From Paenibacillus thiaminolyticus (GTDB taxonomy: Bacteria; Bacillota; Bacilli; Paenibacillales; Paenibacillaceae), in NCBI RefSeq assembly GCF_007066085.1, contig NZ_CP041405.1, positions 3,985,001-4,049,000 of the forward strand: a DNA stretch of 64,000 nucleotides, given 5' to 3'. The translations under genes and the position numbers were made by a program. The notes below the pieces were generated by a model that worked only from the letters and a program-made list of their open reading frames with translations, had not been told where the DNA came from and did no database searches. Positions 37,470 to 46,475 of the stretch are shown in pieces. How positions within the stretch are numbered: position 1 is the first letter of the stretch; each line of letters opens with the position of its first letter.

Positions 37470-37736
37470 ATGGCTCAACAACCAGTTGTGGTACGTTTGA
37501 AGACAGGATTGCATGCACGACCGGCGGCCTTGTTCGTTCAAGAAGCGAATAAATATTCTTCGGATATCTTCGTGGAAAAGGAAGATAAAAAAGTAAATGC
37601 GAAGAGCATTATGGGGATCATGAGTCTTGCAATCGGCTCAGGCACGTCCATTACCATTACGGCGGACGGCGCGGACGCAGAACAGGCTGTAAGCGCTTTA
37701 GTATCCTTGGTCAGCAAGGAAGAGTTGGAAAACTAA
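37470..37736 (+). CDS. crh: HPr-family protein at the crh locus, with His15 and Ser46
   Basis: 88 residues from ATG 37470, with TAGGGGG nine bases upstream (an ATG at 37461 abuts the SD). Gene position after whiA and much of the sequence (LKTGL-ARPAALFVQEAN, KKVNAKSIMGIMSL) are Crh-like. Unlike Crh of B. subtilis, which has Gln15, residue 15 is His in GLHARPAA, the site that carries PEP-derived phosphate in PTS HPr. Ser46, the HprK target, is present in AKSIMG. It may serve both as CcpA cofactor and as a phosphocarrier. The partner kinase HprK is at 15658. Confidence 0.9.
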   Translation: MAQQPVVVRLKTGLHARPAALFVQEANKYSSDIFVEKEDKKVNAKSIMGIMSLAIGSGTSITITADGADAEQAVSALVSLVSKEELEN

Positions 37737-37822
37737 TTGGACCTGCATGCCGGCTGAAGGCAGAAGGCAGATAATACAGGAGGGGCGGCGAAGTGACTGC
37801 CGCCTATTTCCATACCGAGTGT

Positions 37823-37922
37823 CAGGCGAGCCCGGCGCCTCTATGCAGGCGCTGGGCTCGCCTGCCCTTATTCCTGGGACTGGAATCAAGACAGGACCTG
37901 AGCATGACGCTCAGGTCCTGTG
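37823..37922. repeat. two strong inverted repeats between convergent genes
   Basis: CAGGCGAGCCC (37823-37833) pairs with GGGCTCGCCTG (37853-37863), with an inner GGCGCC/GGCGCT stem. ACAGGACCTGAG (37891-37902) pairs with CTCAGGTCCTGT (37910-37921). The second ends 17 bases from the stop of the minus-strand gene. Neither has a long T-run, but their placement suggests transcript 3' ends from both sides. Confidence 0.55.
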
Positions 37923-37938
37923 TCATACATGCCAGGGC

Positions 37939-38439
37939 TTACCATTGGCTGAATACATCGGCGGTGCCCTTCACATTGCCCCGGATGCGGATACGATACC
38001 TCTCGCCATCCTTGATTCCCTTGAAGGCGACTTCGTCCGCGGTCCAGCCGACATACCCCGTCTTGGTGTCTTCCCTAATCCAGCCGGACCATGGATAATA
38101 CCGTTCCAGCTCGACATCGAATTCGGTGTTGTTCCCAGTATTTTTTTCCGTGGTGAGATAGACCAAAATATTTTTGCGGTGGCTGTCCTTGGGAATATCG
38201 ATATCGTTCGGAATCTGATAGTGGGCCGTCGTCTGGAAGCTGGCGGTCCAGTGGTAGATGGCCGTGCCGTTAAAAGGAACCACGTTCTTTATGTAGATCT
38301 GGGAGCTCCCGCGTTCAGGTACATTCTGTTGATTCAACTCGTGTTGGCCGGAACCTTGCGCGAACAAGGTAGCGGGGGAAAGGAGACTGACTGCCATAGC
38401 GATGATGGCGACACGTTTCATCCATTTACGTGCAAACAA
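37939..38439 (-). CDS. exported protein of unknown function
   Basis: 166 residues from TTG 38439, chosen because AAAGGAGGG (38448-38456) lies eight bases upstream; the first ATG (38421) is too far from any SD. Residues 1-28 are a Sec signal peptide (basic start, hydrophobic core VAIIAMAVSLLSPATLFA, cleavage near AQG). The ~135-residue mature part is polar, Cys-free and looks all-beta (QIYIKNVVPFNGTAIYHWTASFQ, YRIRIRGNVKGTADVF). I recognise no family. It is transcribed alone, opposite to its neighbours, with a TGTAAC/GTTACA dyad upstream. Confidence 0.7.
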   Translation of the reverse strand: MFARKWMKRVAIIAMAVSLLSPATLFAQGSGQHELNQQNVPERGSSQIYIKNVVPFNGTAIYHWTASFQTTAHYQIPNDIDIPKDSHRKNILVYLTTEKNTGNNTEFDVELERYYPWSGWIREDTKTGYVGWTADEVAFKGIKDGERYRIRIRGNVKGTADVFSQW

Positions 38440-38485
38440 CAGAAATTCCCTCCTTTTTCAACATATAGGATAATTACAAGTAGAA

Positions 38486-38501
38486 TGTAACACAAGTTAC
38501 A
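38486..38501. promoter_or_regulatory. TGTAAC-N4-GTTACA dyad between divergent genes
   Basis: A perfect 6-bp inverted repeat around ACAA, 46 bases upstream of the exported-protein start. A repressor-type operator is plausible; no regulator gene is adjacent. Confidence 0.4.
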
Positions 38502-38678
38502 TCAAATGACAATGAAAATCAGGTAACCGATCGATTCGAACAGCAGCGGCTCGTATGAAGGACGCACAGGCTGCCGGAAAATAATTCATGCGTTAGGTGC
38601 AACATATTTGGTGATCCCCTCGTTTAAATCGTAAGCAAGTTGATAATCTTACCAGTATGAGCGATGGAGGGGTATAGG

Positions 38679-39455
38679 ATGATGAATGGAAACTCACATG
38701 GACGGAACTGGCGGCGGACGGCGGTGGCAGCCGTCGTCGTCGGCACATTGCTGTTCGGCGCATGGGGAGCTGCAGCTCCACAGTCGGTACAAGCGGCAGG
38801 GGAGGCTTCGATCATGGACAAAAACACGATTACGGTTATGGGACAAGGCGAATTGGAGGTTACGCCGGATATTGCTTATGTCGATATCGTCACGGAATCG
38901 AAGGCGGATACGGCGGCGCAAGCCCAAAAGCTGAATGCCGCGGCATTCGACAAGGCGAAGCAGGTGTTGACCAAATACGGAATTGCGGATACCCAAGTGA
39001 AAACGACTGATTTTTCCGTCAATCCGGTCTATAAATATGCGGAGAACAGCGAACCGAAGGTTGTCGGTTATGAAGCCCGCCACGCCGTTCGCGTCGCGTA
39101 CCGCGACCTCGCGAAGCTGGGCAATCTGGTAGATGCGGTGGCCGGAGCCGATTCGACACGGGTGCAGCAGATTCAATTCGATATCGAGAAGCGCGACGCC
39201 TTCGAATCTCAAGTGCTTGAAAAGGCTGTGAAGCATGCGGCGAGCAAGGCGGGTGCGCTGGCCAAGGCAGCCAATCGCCAGGTCGGACCGGCGCTTACGA
39301 TAGTGGAATCCGGCGCGGACTGGCAGCCGGTGCGGGTCATGAGCGAGAAGCTGTCGATGATGAACGCTTCCGCCGCTGACGCTGCCGGCTCGGCTCCTCA
39401 GGGCGGCCAGGTGAAGCTGCGTGCGCAAGTGCAGGTTCTGTTCGAAATGAAATAA
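38679..39455 (+). CDS. SIMPL-domain (DUF541) exported protein
   Basis: 258 residues from ATG 38679, with GGAGGGG six bases upstream. Signal peptide (RTAVAAVVVGTLLFGAWGAAA, cleavage near VQAAG). The SIMPL domain spans ~50-258: ITVMGQGELEVTPDIAYVDIVTESKADTAAQAQKLN, TTDFSVNPVYKY, VGYEARHAVRV and KLRAQVQVLFEMK. Related proteins (BP26, Bacillus YyaL-type) are periplasmic or surface proteins of uncertain role, some linked to oxidative-stress resistance. Single gene with a strong terminator. Confidence 0.87.
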   Translation: MMNGNSHGRNWRRTAVAAVVVGTLLFGAWGAAAPQSVQAAGEASIMDKNTITVMGQGELEVTPDIAYVDIVTESKADTAAQAQKLNAAAFDKAKQVLTKYGIADTQVKTTDFSVNPVYKYAENSEPKVVGYEARHAVRVAYRDLAKLGNLVDAVAGADSTRVQQIQFDIEKRDAFESQVLEKAVKHAASKAGALAKAANRQVGPALTIVESGADWQPVRVMSEKLSMMNASAADAAGSAPQGGQVKLRAQVQVLFEMK

Positions 39456-39468
39456 GAGCCTAAGAGAC

Positions 39469-39520
39469 GAAGGTCCCTTCCCGGCGCCGCGAAGATTCGC
39501 GGACGGGCGAGGGGCCTTTG
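39469..39520 (+). terminator. terminator of the SIMPL gene
   Basis: A long composite hairpin: AAGGTCCC (39470-39477) with GGGGCCTT (39511-39518), and inner CGCGAA/TTCGCG arms, followed by TTTG. Confidence 0.75.
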
Positions 39521-39621
39521 CGCGTGGTTACAAAAATGTGGGTGGGAGCCCTTTAGATGGATGAAATGAGTCAATCCATTGAAGATGAATGTATGCAATT
39601 GTCGAAATTACGTAAAAATAG

Positions 39622-39712
39622 TTGTATCACTAAGCAAAACGATGTATATTGAATATGCAAAAACGCCAACGTGAACGAACGGGAAGCCATACCAACGGAT
39701 ATGGCTTTTTTT
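39622..39712 (+). promoter_or_regulatory. pot promoter and short leader ending in a terminator hairpin
   Basis: TTGTAT (39622-39627), a 17-base spacer and TATATT (39645-39650) form a promoter. Only ~27 bases past the expected start, AAGCCATA (39684-39691) pairs with TATGGCTT (39700-39707), followed by seven T residues: a complete intrinsic terminator about 130 bases before potA. This suggests attenuation of the pot operon or a short separate RNA. The leader matches no riboswitch I can name. Confidence 0.55.
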
Positions 39713-39844
39713 GCTTAATGGATAAGGGGACAAGGTATGCGCATATGCATTCTTATCGCATGATTATCCGGTATTCGCGGCGGCGTCGTCCCGACCGGAG
39801 CGGCTTGCCGTATCCCGTGGATAGGCTGACGATATAAGGGGTTG

Positions 39845-40816
39845 ATGCTCTTGATACAACTGGTAAATGTGGAGAAACACTTTGCCGGGCAACCCGTAGT
39901 ACATCCTTTGTCGCTCACGATTGATGAGGGAGAATTTCTAACGCTGCTCGGCCCAAGTGGTTGTGGCAAGACCACGATTTTGCGTATGATTGCCGGCTTC
40001 GAGCTGCCTACGGCAGGCGAGATTCGGTTGGACGGCGTGAACGTGACGCAATTGCCTCCGAATAAACGGGATCTGAATCTCGTATTCCAGCATTACGCTC
40101 TGTTCCCCCATATGACGGTGGAGCAAAATATTCAATTCGGTCTAAAAATGAAAAAAATTCCGCAAGCGGAACAGCGTGAGCGCATCGCTGAAGCGATCCG
40201 GCTCACACAGCTGACTCCGCTCGCTGCGCGATATCCGCATCAGCTGTCCGGCGGTCAGCAGCAGCGTGTCGCCATTGCGCGGGCGATCGCCAACAAGCCG
40301 AAGGTGCTGCTTCTGGATGAGCCGCTCGGCGCGCTTGACTTGCAGCTCCGCAAAAACCTGCAGGGCGAATTGAAGCAGCTGCAGCGGAATTTGGGAATTA
40401 CGTTTGTCTATGTTACTCATGATCAGGAAGAAGCAATGATGATGTCCGACCGGATCGTCATCATGAACAACGGCCGCGTCGAACAGGTGGGCTCGCCTAA
40501 AGAAATTTACGAACGCCCGGAGACGTTGTTTGCAGCTACGTTCGTCGGTGAGAACAATGTCTTCCATGAAGACAATATGTTCACCGTCCGTCCGGAGAAG
40601 ATTCGTATCTCGGAGGAGACGGAAGGCGTGCGCAAGGCGGGAATTATACAGGATATTGTCTATTTAGGGAATATTCATAAATTGATTGTTCATATGGAAA
40701 ATGAACAGACTACGGTGACAGCGGTGCTTGATTTTACGGACACCCGTTCATGGCAGATCGGACAACGTGTCGGCGTTCATTGGAACGCGGGAGACGAGGT
40801 GATTATCGGCCCATGA
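39845..40816 (+). CDS. potA: spermidine/putrescine ABC transporter ATP-binding protein
   Basis: About 323 residues from ATG 39845; TTG at 39842 and 39851 are alternatives around the AAGGGG SD. Walker [11 protein letters not shown]-loop [15 protein letters not shown], signature [15 protein letters not shown], Walker [12 protein letters not shown], and a C-terminal TOBE domain. Shorter than E. coli PotA, as in Bacillus. First of four genes; its stop overlaps the potB start (ATGA). Confidence 0.93.
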   Translation: MLLIQLVNVEKHFAGQPVVHPLSLTIDEGEFLTLLGPSGCGKTTILRMIAGFELPTAGEIRLDGVNVTQLPPNKRDLNLVFQHYALFPHMTVEQNIQFGLKMKKIPQAEQRERIAEAIRLTQLTPLAARYPHQLSGGQQQRVAIARAIANKPKVLLLDEPLGALDLQLRKNLQGELKQLQRNLGITFVYVTHDQEEAMMMSDRIVIMNNGRVEQVGSPKEIYERPETLFAATFVGENNVFHEDNMFTVRPEKIRISEETEGVRKAGIIQDIVYLGNIHKLIVHMENEQTTVTAVLDFTDTRSWQIGQRVGVHWNAGDEVIIGP

Positions 40817-41664
40817 GACGCTCCTTCGGCATCATTGCGCCGGTCGTGTTGTGGCTGACGATATTTCTCGTCGTGCCGATGCTCGCGGTATTCGCCGTAT
40901 CCTTCATGCAACGCGACGAGTTGGGCAATGTCATATTTACGTTTACGCTGGAACATTATGCCCGCTTTTTTGACCCGCTCTACTTGGGCATTTACTGGGA
41001 TACGCTATGGCTCTCGATTGTGACGACAGCGATCTGCCTGCTGCTCGCTTACCCGCTGGCCTATTACATTTCCCAGGCGAGCCCGGGGCGGCAGAAGATG
41101 TGGCTCATTCTCATTACGGTTCCTTTCTGGATCAACTTCTTGATCCGCGCTTATGCCTGGGTGCTGCTGCTGCGGACGCAGGGTATCGTGAACCAGGTGC
41201 TGCTGGATGTCGGATGGATTCAAGAGCCGCTCCAGATGCTGTATACCAAAGGAGCCGTGCTGCTCGGGATGGTGTATACGTTCATCCCGTTCATGGTGCT
41301 GCCCATTTATGTCGCTCTGGAGCAAATGGATAAGCGGCTGCTGGAAGCGGCCAGCGATCTTGGTGCAGGCCGCTGGAGCGCATTCTGGCATATTACGCTG
41401 CCGCAGACCAAGTCGGGAATTATGACCGGAAGCGTGCTGGTCTTCGTCACGACGACAGGCATGTTCGTGGTCACCGATATTTTGGGCGGCGCCAAGGCGC
41501 AAATGCTGAGCAATATTATTCAGAACCAGTTCCTTGGGGCGCGCAACTGGCCGTTCGGCTCTGCCTTGTCAGTGGTGTTCGTCATCAGCGCCTTGATTAT
41601 TATCGGATTGTTCCAGTGGGCGATCCGATCCAAATATGAGGCATCGAAGGAGGCGAGGGCATGA
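40813..41664 (+). CDS. potB: spermidine/putrescine ABC transporter permease PotB
   Basis: 283 residues from ATG 40813, set by the ATGA overlap with potA. Six membrane segments ([21 protein letters not shown] first) and the coupling loop [24 protein letters not shown]. Polyamine family features include [23 protein letters not shown]. Confidence 0.93.
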   Translation: MRRSFGIIAPVVLWLTIFLVVPMLAVFAVSFMQRDELGNVIFTFTLEHYARFFDPLYLGIYWDTLWLSIVTTAICLLLAYPLAYYISQASPGRQKMWLILITVPFWINFLIRAYAWVLLLRTQGIVNQVLLDVGWIQEPLQMLYTKGAVLLGMVYTFIPFMVLPIYVALEQMDKRLLEAASDLGAGRWSAFWHITLPQTKSGIMTGSVLVFVTTTGMFVVTDILGGAKAQMLSNIIQNQFLGARNWPFGSALSVVFVISALIIIGLFQWAIRSKYEASKEARA

Positions 41665-42479
41665 AGACAGCATCCGCATCGAAGCAGCATCCGCTGTTGG
41701 CTTGCCACTCGTTCCTGCTGCTTCTGTTCATTTACATTCCGATCATATTGATTATGATCTTTTCATTTAATGATTCGCGGCTGAATGCAAGCTGGAGCGG
41801 ATTTACCTTCAAATGGTACGGGTCTTTGTTCCAGAACCGGCAGGTGATGGAGGCGCTGAGCAACAGCGTTATTATCGCGCTCGTTTCGACGGTGTTATCC
41901 ACGGTATTCGGCACGATGGCAGCGCTTGCGATGCGGCGCATGCTGAGCCGAATGAAAAAAGGAATCGCCGGCTTGCTCTACTTGCCGATCATCGTGCCGG
42001 ACATCATTATGGGGCTGTCGCTGCTCGTGCTGTTCAGCCAGCTGAATATGCCGCTCGGCAAGACGACGGTCATCGTCGCGCATATTACGTTCAGTATCTC
42101 GTATGTATATGTCATCGTCTCCTCGCGGCTCGCGAATATGGGCGGACAGCTGGAAGAGGCGGCTTCGGATCTGGGAGCGACGCCGTGGCAGACGTTCCGC
42201 TTTGTCACCTTGCCGTCGATATGGCCGGGGATTATCGCGGGGGCGCTGATTGCCTTTACGCTGTCGATCGACGACTTCCTGATCAGCTTTTTCGTGGCGG
42301 GACCGAACTCGACGACGCTGCCGATCTATATTTACGGCTCGGTCAAGCGCGGCATTTCGCCGGAGATTAATGCGCTGTGCACACTGCTTATTTTGCTAAG
42401 CGTCGGGCTGATTGTGCTGGCGCAATGGATGCTGAACCGCGGCAACGGCGAGAAGAAAAGTTCGATGCTGCCGTTTTGA
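41661..42479 (+). CDS. potC: spermidine/putrescine ABC transporter permease PotC
   Basis: 272 residues; overlaps the potB stop by four bases. Six membrane segments, IYIPIILIMIFSFNDSRLNASWSGFTFKWYGSLF at the start and coupling loop [60 protein letters not shown] is typical of PotC. Forms the channel with PotB. Confidence 0.94.
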   Translation: MKTASASKQHPLLACHSFLLLLFIYIPIILIMIFSFNDSRLNASWSGFTFKWYGSLFQNRQVMEALSNSVIIALVSTVLSTVFGTMAALAMRRMLSRMKKGIAGLLYLPIIVPDIIMGLSLLVLFSQLNMPLGKTTVIVAHITFSISYVYVIVSSRLANMGGQLEEAASDLGATPWQTFRFVTLPSIWPGIIAGALIAFTLSIDDFLISFFVAGPNSTTLPIYIYGSVKRGISPEINALCTLLILLSVGLIVLAQWMLNRGNGEKKSSMLPF

Positions 42480-42538
42480 ACGAAATCATATTGAAATCAA
42501 ACATTGGGATCCTGCGGATCAGAGAGGGGTAGAAAGAA

Positions 42539-43582
42539 TTGAAAAAAATGAAATGGTTCGCTGCCGTATTGGCGGGAATGCTGACAATCTCCGCGTTGGC
42601 CGGATGCTCTTCGAGCAAAGACACGTTGAATTTGTATACGTGGGCGGATAATTTCAATCCAGAGATGATTGAGAAGTTCGAAGCAGAGAACAACGTCAAG
42701 GTAAATATGGCGGTGTTCGCGAACAATGAGGAGCTTCTGGCCAAGATCAAGGCCGGCGGAGCAAACTATGATCTCATACAGCCATCGGATTATATGGTGG
42801 CCAGCATGATTAAGCAGGATTTGCTTGAGACGATCAACAAGGATAACATTCCGAACTTCCAATACGTAGTAGACCGTTTCAAAAATCCGGAATATGACCC
42901 GAATAGCGAGCATTCTATTATTTATATGTGGGGCGTAACGGGCATTGCATATAATAAGAAGCATATTGCCGAAGCGCCGACAAGCTGGGCCGATCTATGG
43001 AAGGACGAGTATAAGGGCAAAGTGCTGCTGCTGGACGACAATCGCGAGATTATCGGGATGGCGCTCAAAAAAGCGGGCAAATCGAACAGCGCGGATAACG
43101 AGGCCGACATCAATGCGGCTGCGGACGACCTGCGGAAGCTGGTGCCGAATGTGGTCGCTTTCGATACCGACAACATCAAGCAGAAGATGATCCAGGAAGA
43201 GGGCTGGATCGGGACGGTATGGTCCGGCGACGCGGCCTTCATCGCGGAGGAGAATCCGGATATTGCCTATGTCGTTCCGCAGGAAGGCAGCACGATCTTC
43301 GCGGACACCTACGCCATCCCTAAGGGAGCCAAGAACAAGGAATTGGCCGAGAAATTCATCAACTTCATGCTTGATCCGGAGAACAGCGCGAAGAACTATG
43401 AGTTCGTTGGCTACAGCAACCCGGTTATGAAGGCGAAGGAATTCCACAGCGAGGAATATTTGAATAATCCGATGATCAACCTGACGGATGAAGAGCTTGG
43501 GCGCACGGAGTGGCTGCTCGATGTCGGCAAGTCGATTCAATTGTATGACCGCCTGTGGACGGAGCTGAAGAGCGGCCGATAA
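42539..43582 (+). CDS. potD: spermidine/putrescine-binding lipoprotein PotD
   Basis: 347 residues from TTG 42539, with GAGGGGT eight bases upstream; the ATG at 42548 is too distant. Lipoprotein signal ISALAGC (Cys23). Family-typical LNLYTWADNFNPEMIEKFE, YDLIQPSDYMVASMI, YMWGVTGIAYNKK and YAIPKGAKN. Polyamine contacts by acidic and aromatic residues (WSGDAAFI, TYAIP) look intact. Delivers spermidine or putrescine to PotBC. Ends at a strong terminator. Confidence 0.94.
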   Translation: MKKMKWFAAVLAGMLTISALAGCSSSKDTLNLYTWADNFNPEMIEKFEAENNVKVNMAVFANNEELLAKIKAGGANYDLIQPSDYMVASMIKQDLLETINKDNIPNFQYVVDRFKNPEYDPNSEHSIIYMWGVTGIAYNKKHIAEAPTSWADLWKDEYKGKVLLLDDNREIIGMALKKAGKSNSADNEADINAAADDLRKLVPNVVAFDTDNIKQKMIQEEGWIGTVWSGDAAFIAEENPDIAYVVPQEGSTIFADTYAIPKGAKNKELAEKFINFMLDPENSAKNYEFVGYSNPVMKAKEFHSEEYLNNPMINLTDEELGRTEWLLDVGKSIQLYDRLWTELKSGR

Positions 43583-43639
43583 GGCCATAAGCTGGTATAT
43601 CTAATCGAAAATCGTTGCAAGATTTCAACTCTATTTCTA

Positions 43640-43680
43640 TAGCACTGTCCGGAATTTTATTCCGAACGGTGCTTTTTTTA
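43640..43680 (+). terminator. terminator of the pot operon
   Basis: AGCACTGTCCGGAAT (43641-43655) pairs with ATTCCGAACGGTGCT (43659-43673) with small internal mismatches, followed by a T-run. Confidence 0.92.
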
Positions 43681-43745
43681 TACCTGCATAAAGGGGATGT
43701 GGTCGTAAATTGTCGAAAAAGATATAAAAATGATATACCATATGA

Positions 43746-43766
43746 TATAATATAAAAACGCTTACA
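43746..43766 (+). promoter_or_regulatory. -10 box and cre-like site before the AraC regulator gene
   Basis: TATAAT at 43746-43751 is followed at once by TAAAAACGCTTACA (43753-43766), which fits the CcpA cre consensus TGWAANCGNTWNCA except for one position. The location at the start point suits repression. No good -35 box is visible. Confidence 0.5.
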
Positions 43767-43822
43767 GACGAAAAAAGTCTCATTCTGCAAATTGTCAATT
43801 TGATAGTAGGGGGCCATAGGGA

Positions 43823-46120
43823 ATGCGATGGAATCATTTTAAATCCAAGCTTTTGTTTAAATATATACTGTCGTATTTATCGATTTTTTTGGTGCCCTTG
43901 ATTGTGATGACATTTATTATTTATCAAAACGCTGTCAATAACTTGCGATCCGAGATCGAGCAATCCAGCATCAGTCAATTGGAGCAGGCGAAGCGGAATA
44001 TTGATGGCCGGATGAAGGAGCTAGAGGAGATCGCGGCCCGGATCAGCTTCGACAGCAAGCTGACTCCTTATATGGTGCGCCACGACTATTATGGCGGGGA
44101 AGCGATTGATGCGCTGGATAAGTATAAAGCCAACAGCTCGATAGTGAATGAGATGTTTTTATATTTTCATGGTGATGACGTGCTCTACTCCTCCCGGGGA
44201 ATGATGTCGGTCGACACGATGTTCGACTTTGTGTACGACTTCTCCAACTGGAACAAGAATACGTTCGTACGGGACTTGAACGCCGTGAAGGTGCCGACGA
44301 TGCGCCCGACCGAGCAGGTGACCGTGAACCGCCACGGCCAGAACCGGATGCTGGCTTATCTGGTGCCGATTCCGACGAATCAGGGCTACAAGCATGGCAC
44401 CGTCACCTACTTGATTGAAGAGTCGATGCTGACGGGGATGATGGAGTCCGTTCTGAGCAATTTCCAGGGCAATGCCTATATCTTCGATCAGGATGGCCGG
44501 GTGCTGGCGGCCGCCAGTCATGGCGGCGAGATGGAGGAGGAGGCGGTGAGGCGGCTTGCCGCCGTAGAGGCAGGCATTCATACGGAGCAGCTCGGTGAAG
44601 TGCAGCAATCCGTCGTCGCCGTCAAGTCGGACTCCAACGGCTGGACTTATGTCACCGCGATGCCGTCGAAGCAGTTCTTCGGCCGCGTCGTTCATATCCA
44701 GACCTTTATTTTGATGATCTTCGCGGTCACGATTCTGTTCGGCTCGATGCTGGCCATCCTACTCGCTAAGCGGCAGTACCACCCGATTCGCGATCTTCTC
44801 GAATTCGCCAATCTGAAGCGCGGGACTGATGAAGCGGCGGAGGACGGCAGCAATGGAAAGTCGGAGCTGGAATGGATTCGGGAGACGCTGCTGTCTTATC
44901 GGAACCAGGTGGATCTGCAGGAGCCGTATGCCCGGAATCAGTACTTGCTGACGCTGCTGAAGCGCGGCGCCCCGAGCCGGGAGGATGCGGAGGAAATGCT
45001 GCAGCAATTAGGGATTGTCCTCTCGGGCAGGAGCATGTTTGTTATTATTATAGCATGGGAATATATGGTAGATCGGGCATCTTCCGCGCAGGAACGGGAA
45101 GCGTTCGTGCAGCAGTTTACGGAGTTCGGACTGGCGAGAGGGAGGGCCATGGCCTATGGCGTCGAGCTGTCCCACACCGAGCAGCTGGCGCTCCTTGTCA
45201 GCATGGAGGCGGGGGCGGAAGCGGATGATGAGTCGCGCATGGAGGCCATCGTAGAAGATGTGCACCAGCTTGTCGAGGAGCATATGACCGCTATTCCGAC
45301 GATGGGCATCGGCAGCTTGTACACGAGTCCCGAACAGCTTAACCAATCTTATATTGAAGCCGCATCGGCGCTGGAGTACCGGATCGTGAACGGCAAGGGC
45401 AGCGTCACGTTCTTCTCGAATCTGACCTATGAGCAGGATCAGAACTTCTGGATCGCTAAAGATTCTCTCATCAAGCTGACCCAGAGCTTGAAGCAGGGCA
45501 ATGCGACGGTGGCAGTCGACACGATCGGAGCGGTGTTCCGGAAGCTGCAACAGCAAGAGCCGGCGATCCCGCTGCTGCGGTGCATGTGCTTCGATGTCCT
45601 GAATACGGTGCTGAAGACTGCCTCTGAGCTGGGCTTGACGGAGACGGCGCAGCAGGTACCCGATCTGGCGAAGTTCGAGACGCTGGAGCAGCTGGAGGCG
45701 AAGCTGTGCGAGCTGGTTGTCTATATTTGCAGCCAAGTGGAGCATCAGGAAGAGTCGGAGCAGCGCTCGTTGACCGACGAGGTCGTAACTTATATCTCGG
45801 AGCATTATTGCGAATATGATCTGAGTCTGGAGAAGCTGGCCGAGATGTACCGGGTATCCGTCTCTTATTTGAGCCGGTCCATTAAGGAGAAGACCGGGCA
45901 TACGTTCTCGCAGCATGTGTGGCAGCTCCGCATGGATGAAGTGATCCGCCATCTGAAGAGCGGCAACGAACCGCTCAAAGATATTATTATCCGGGTCGGT
46001 TATATGGATGTGCCGAATTTTATCCGCAAGTTCAAGAAAGAAACTGGACATACGCCGGGACAATACCGGAAGCTGTACGGAACCGGAGGCCATTCATCCG
46101 CGATTGAGGAGCAGCGATGA
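43823..46120 (+). CDS. membrane-bound AraC-family transcriptional regulator
   Basis: 765 residues. A first membrane segment at ~13-32 (YILSYLSIFLVPLIVMTFII), an extracellular dCache-like sensor of ~260 residues, and a second membrane segment at ~290-312 (IQTFILMIFAVTILFGSMLAILLA). A cytoplasmic linker ends in a double-HTH AraC domain at ~665-755 (LSLEKLAEMYRVSVSYLSRSIKEKTGHTFSQHV; IIIRVGYMDVPNFIRKFKKETGHTPGQYR). Such one-component receptors are abundant in Paenibacillus and sit beside the CUT1 importers they control. The importer follows at 46476, so external oligosaccharide sensing is inferred. Confidence 0.88.
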   Translation: MRWNHFKSKLLFKYILSYLSIFLVPLIVMTFIIYQNAVNNLRSEIEQSSISQLEQAKRNIDGRMKELEEIAARISFDSKLTPYMVRHDYYGGEAIDALDKYKANSSIVNEMFLYFHGDDVLYSSRGMMSVDTMFDFVYDFSNWNKNTFVRDLNAVKVPTMRPTEQVTVNRHGQNRMLAYLVPIPTNQGYKHGTVTYLIEESMLTGMMESVLSNFQGNAYIFDQDGRVLAAASHGGEMEEEAVRRLAAVEAGIHTEQLGEVQQSVVAVKSDSNGWTYVTAMPSKQFFGRVVHIQTFILMIFAVTILFGSMLAILLAKRQYHPIRDLLEFANLKRGTDEAAEDGSNGKSELEWIRETLLSYRNQVDLQEPYARNQYLLTLLKRGAPSREDAEEMLQQLGIVLSGRSMFVIIIAWEYMVDRASSAQEREAFVQQFTEFGLARGRAMAYGVELSHTEQLALLVSMEAGAEADDESRMEAIVEDVHQLVEEHMTAIPTMGIGSLYTSPEQLNQSYIEAASALEYRIVNGKGSVTFFSNLTYEQDQNFWIAKDSLIKLTQSLKQGNATVAVDTIGAVFRKLQQQEPAIPLLRCMCFDVLNTVLKTASELGLTETAQQVPDLAKFETLEQLEAKLCELVVYICSQVEHQEESEQRSLTDEVVTYISEHYCEYDLSLEKLAEMYRVSVSYLSRSIKEKTGHTFSQHVWQLRMDEVIRHLKSGNEPLKDIIIRVGYMDVPNFIRKFKKETGHTPGQYRKLYGTGGHSSAIEEQR

Positions 46121-46122
46121 GA

Positions 46123-46166
46123 GCGGCAGGCATTTTCTCTGCAAGGAGAGAGTGGCTGCCGTTTTT
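46123..46166 (+). terminator. terminator of the AraC regulator gene
   Basis: CGGCAG (46123-46128) with CTGCCG (46156-46161) and an inner CTCT/GGAGAG stem, followed by TTTTTGC. Confidence 0.75.
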
Positions 46167-46330
46167 GCTTGCCAAGCAAGGGGATATGTCGATTTTGCGA
46201 TGCCAACGATCACATCAAAAATGACCAATTGTCTCTCGATGGCCAATACGGGAATGACAGCGCTTTATAAGGAAAAGACTTCTTCTAGGCCAGCCGAGGA
46301 TGTAGAAATTGACAGTGCGGAATCGACATA

Positions 46331-46380
46331 TTTACGGCCTGATGGCCTGATGGCTACAATTTTACATGTAAGCGTTAGCA
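46331..46380 (+). promoter_or_regulatory. promoter and cre site for the lpl-type importer
   Basis: TTTACG (46331-46336), an 18-base spacer and TACAAT (46355-46360). Directly after, TGTAAGCGTTAGCA (46367-46380) matches the CcpA cre consensus TGWAANCGNTNWCA at all but one position, covering the start point. Suggests catabolite repression of the importer. The rest of the 355-base spacer (46121-46475) shows no gene. Confidence 0.6.
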
Positions 46381-46475
46381 AGGCGCGAGGCAGCCGAGCT
46401 GACCGCGCACAACCTCGCGCACAACCTATAGACATCAAGAGTATTGCTATCAATTGAGAGGAGGGAGTGGAGACG

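Noticed and set aside
39651..39712. Known riboswitch (purine, preQ1 or guanidine-II) in the pot leader
   Set aside because: None of the conserved core sequences could be matched; only the terminator hairpin is certain.
46309..46314. A perfect TTGACA before the lpl-type permease
   Set aside because: No -10 box at 16-18 bases; TTTACG-18-TACAAT downstream is a better fit.
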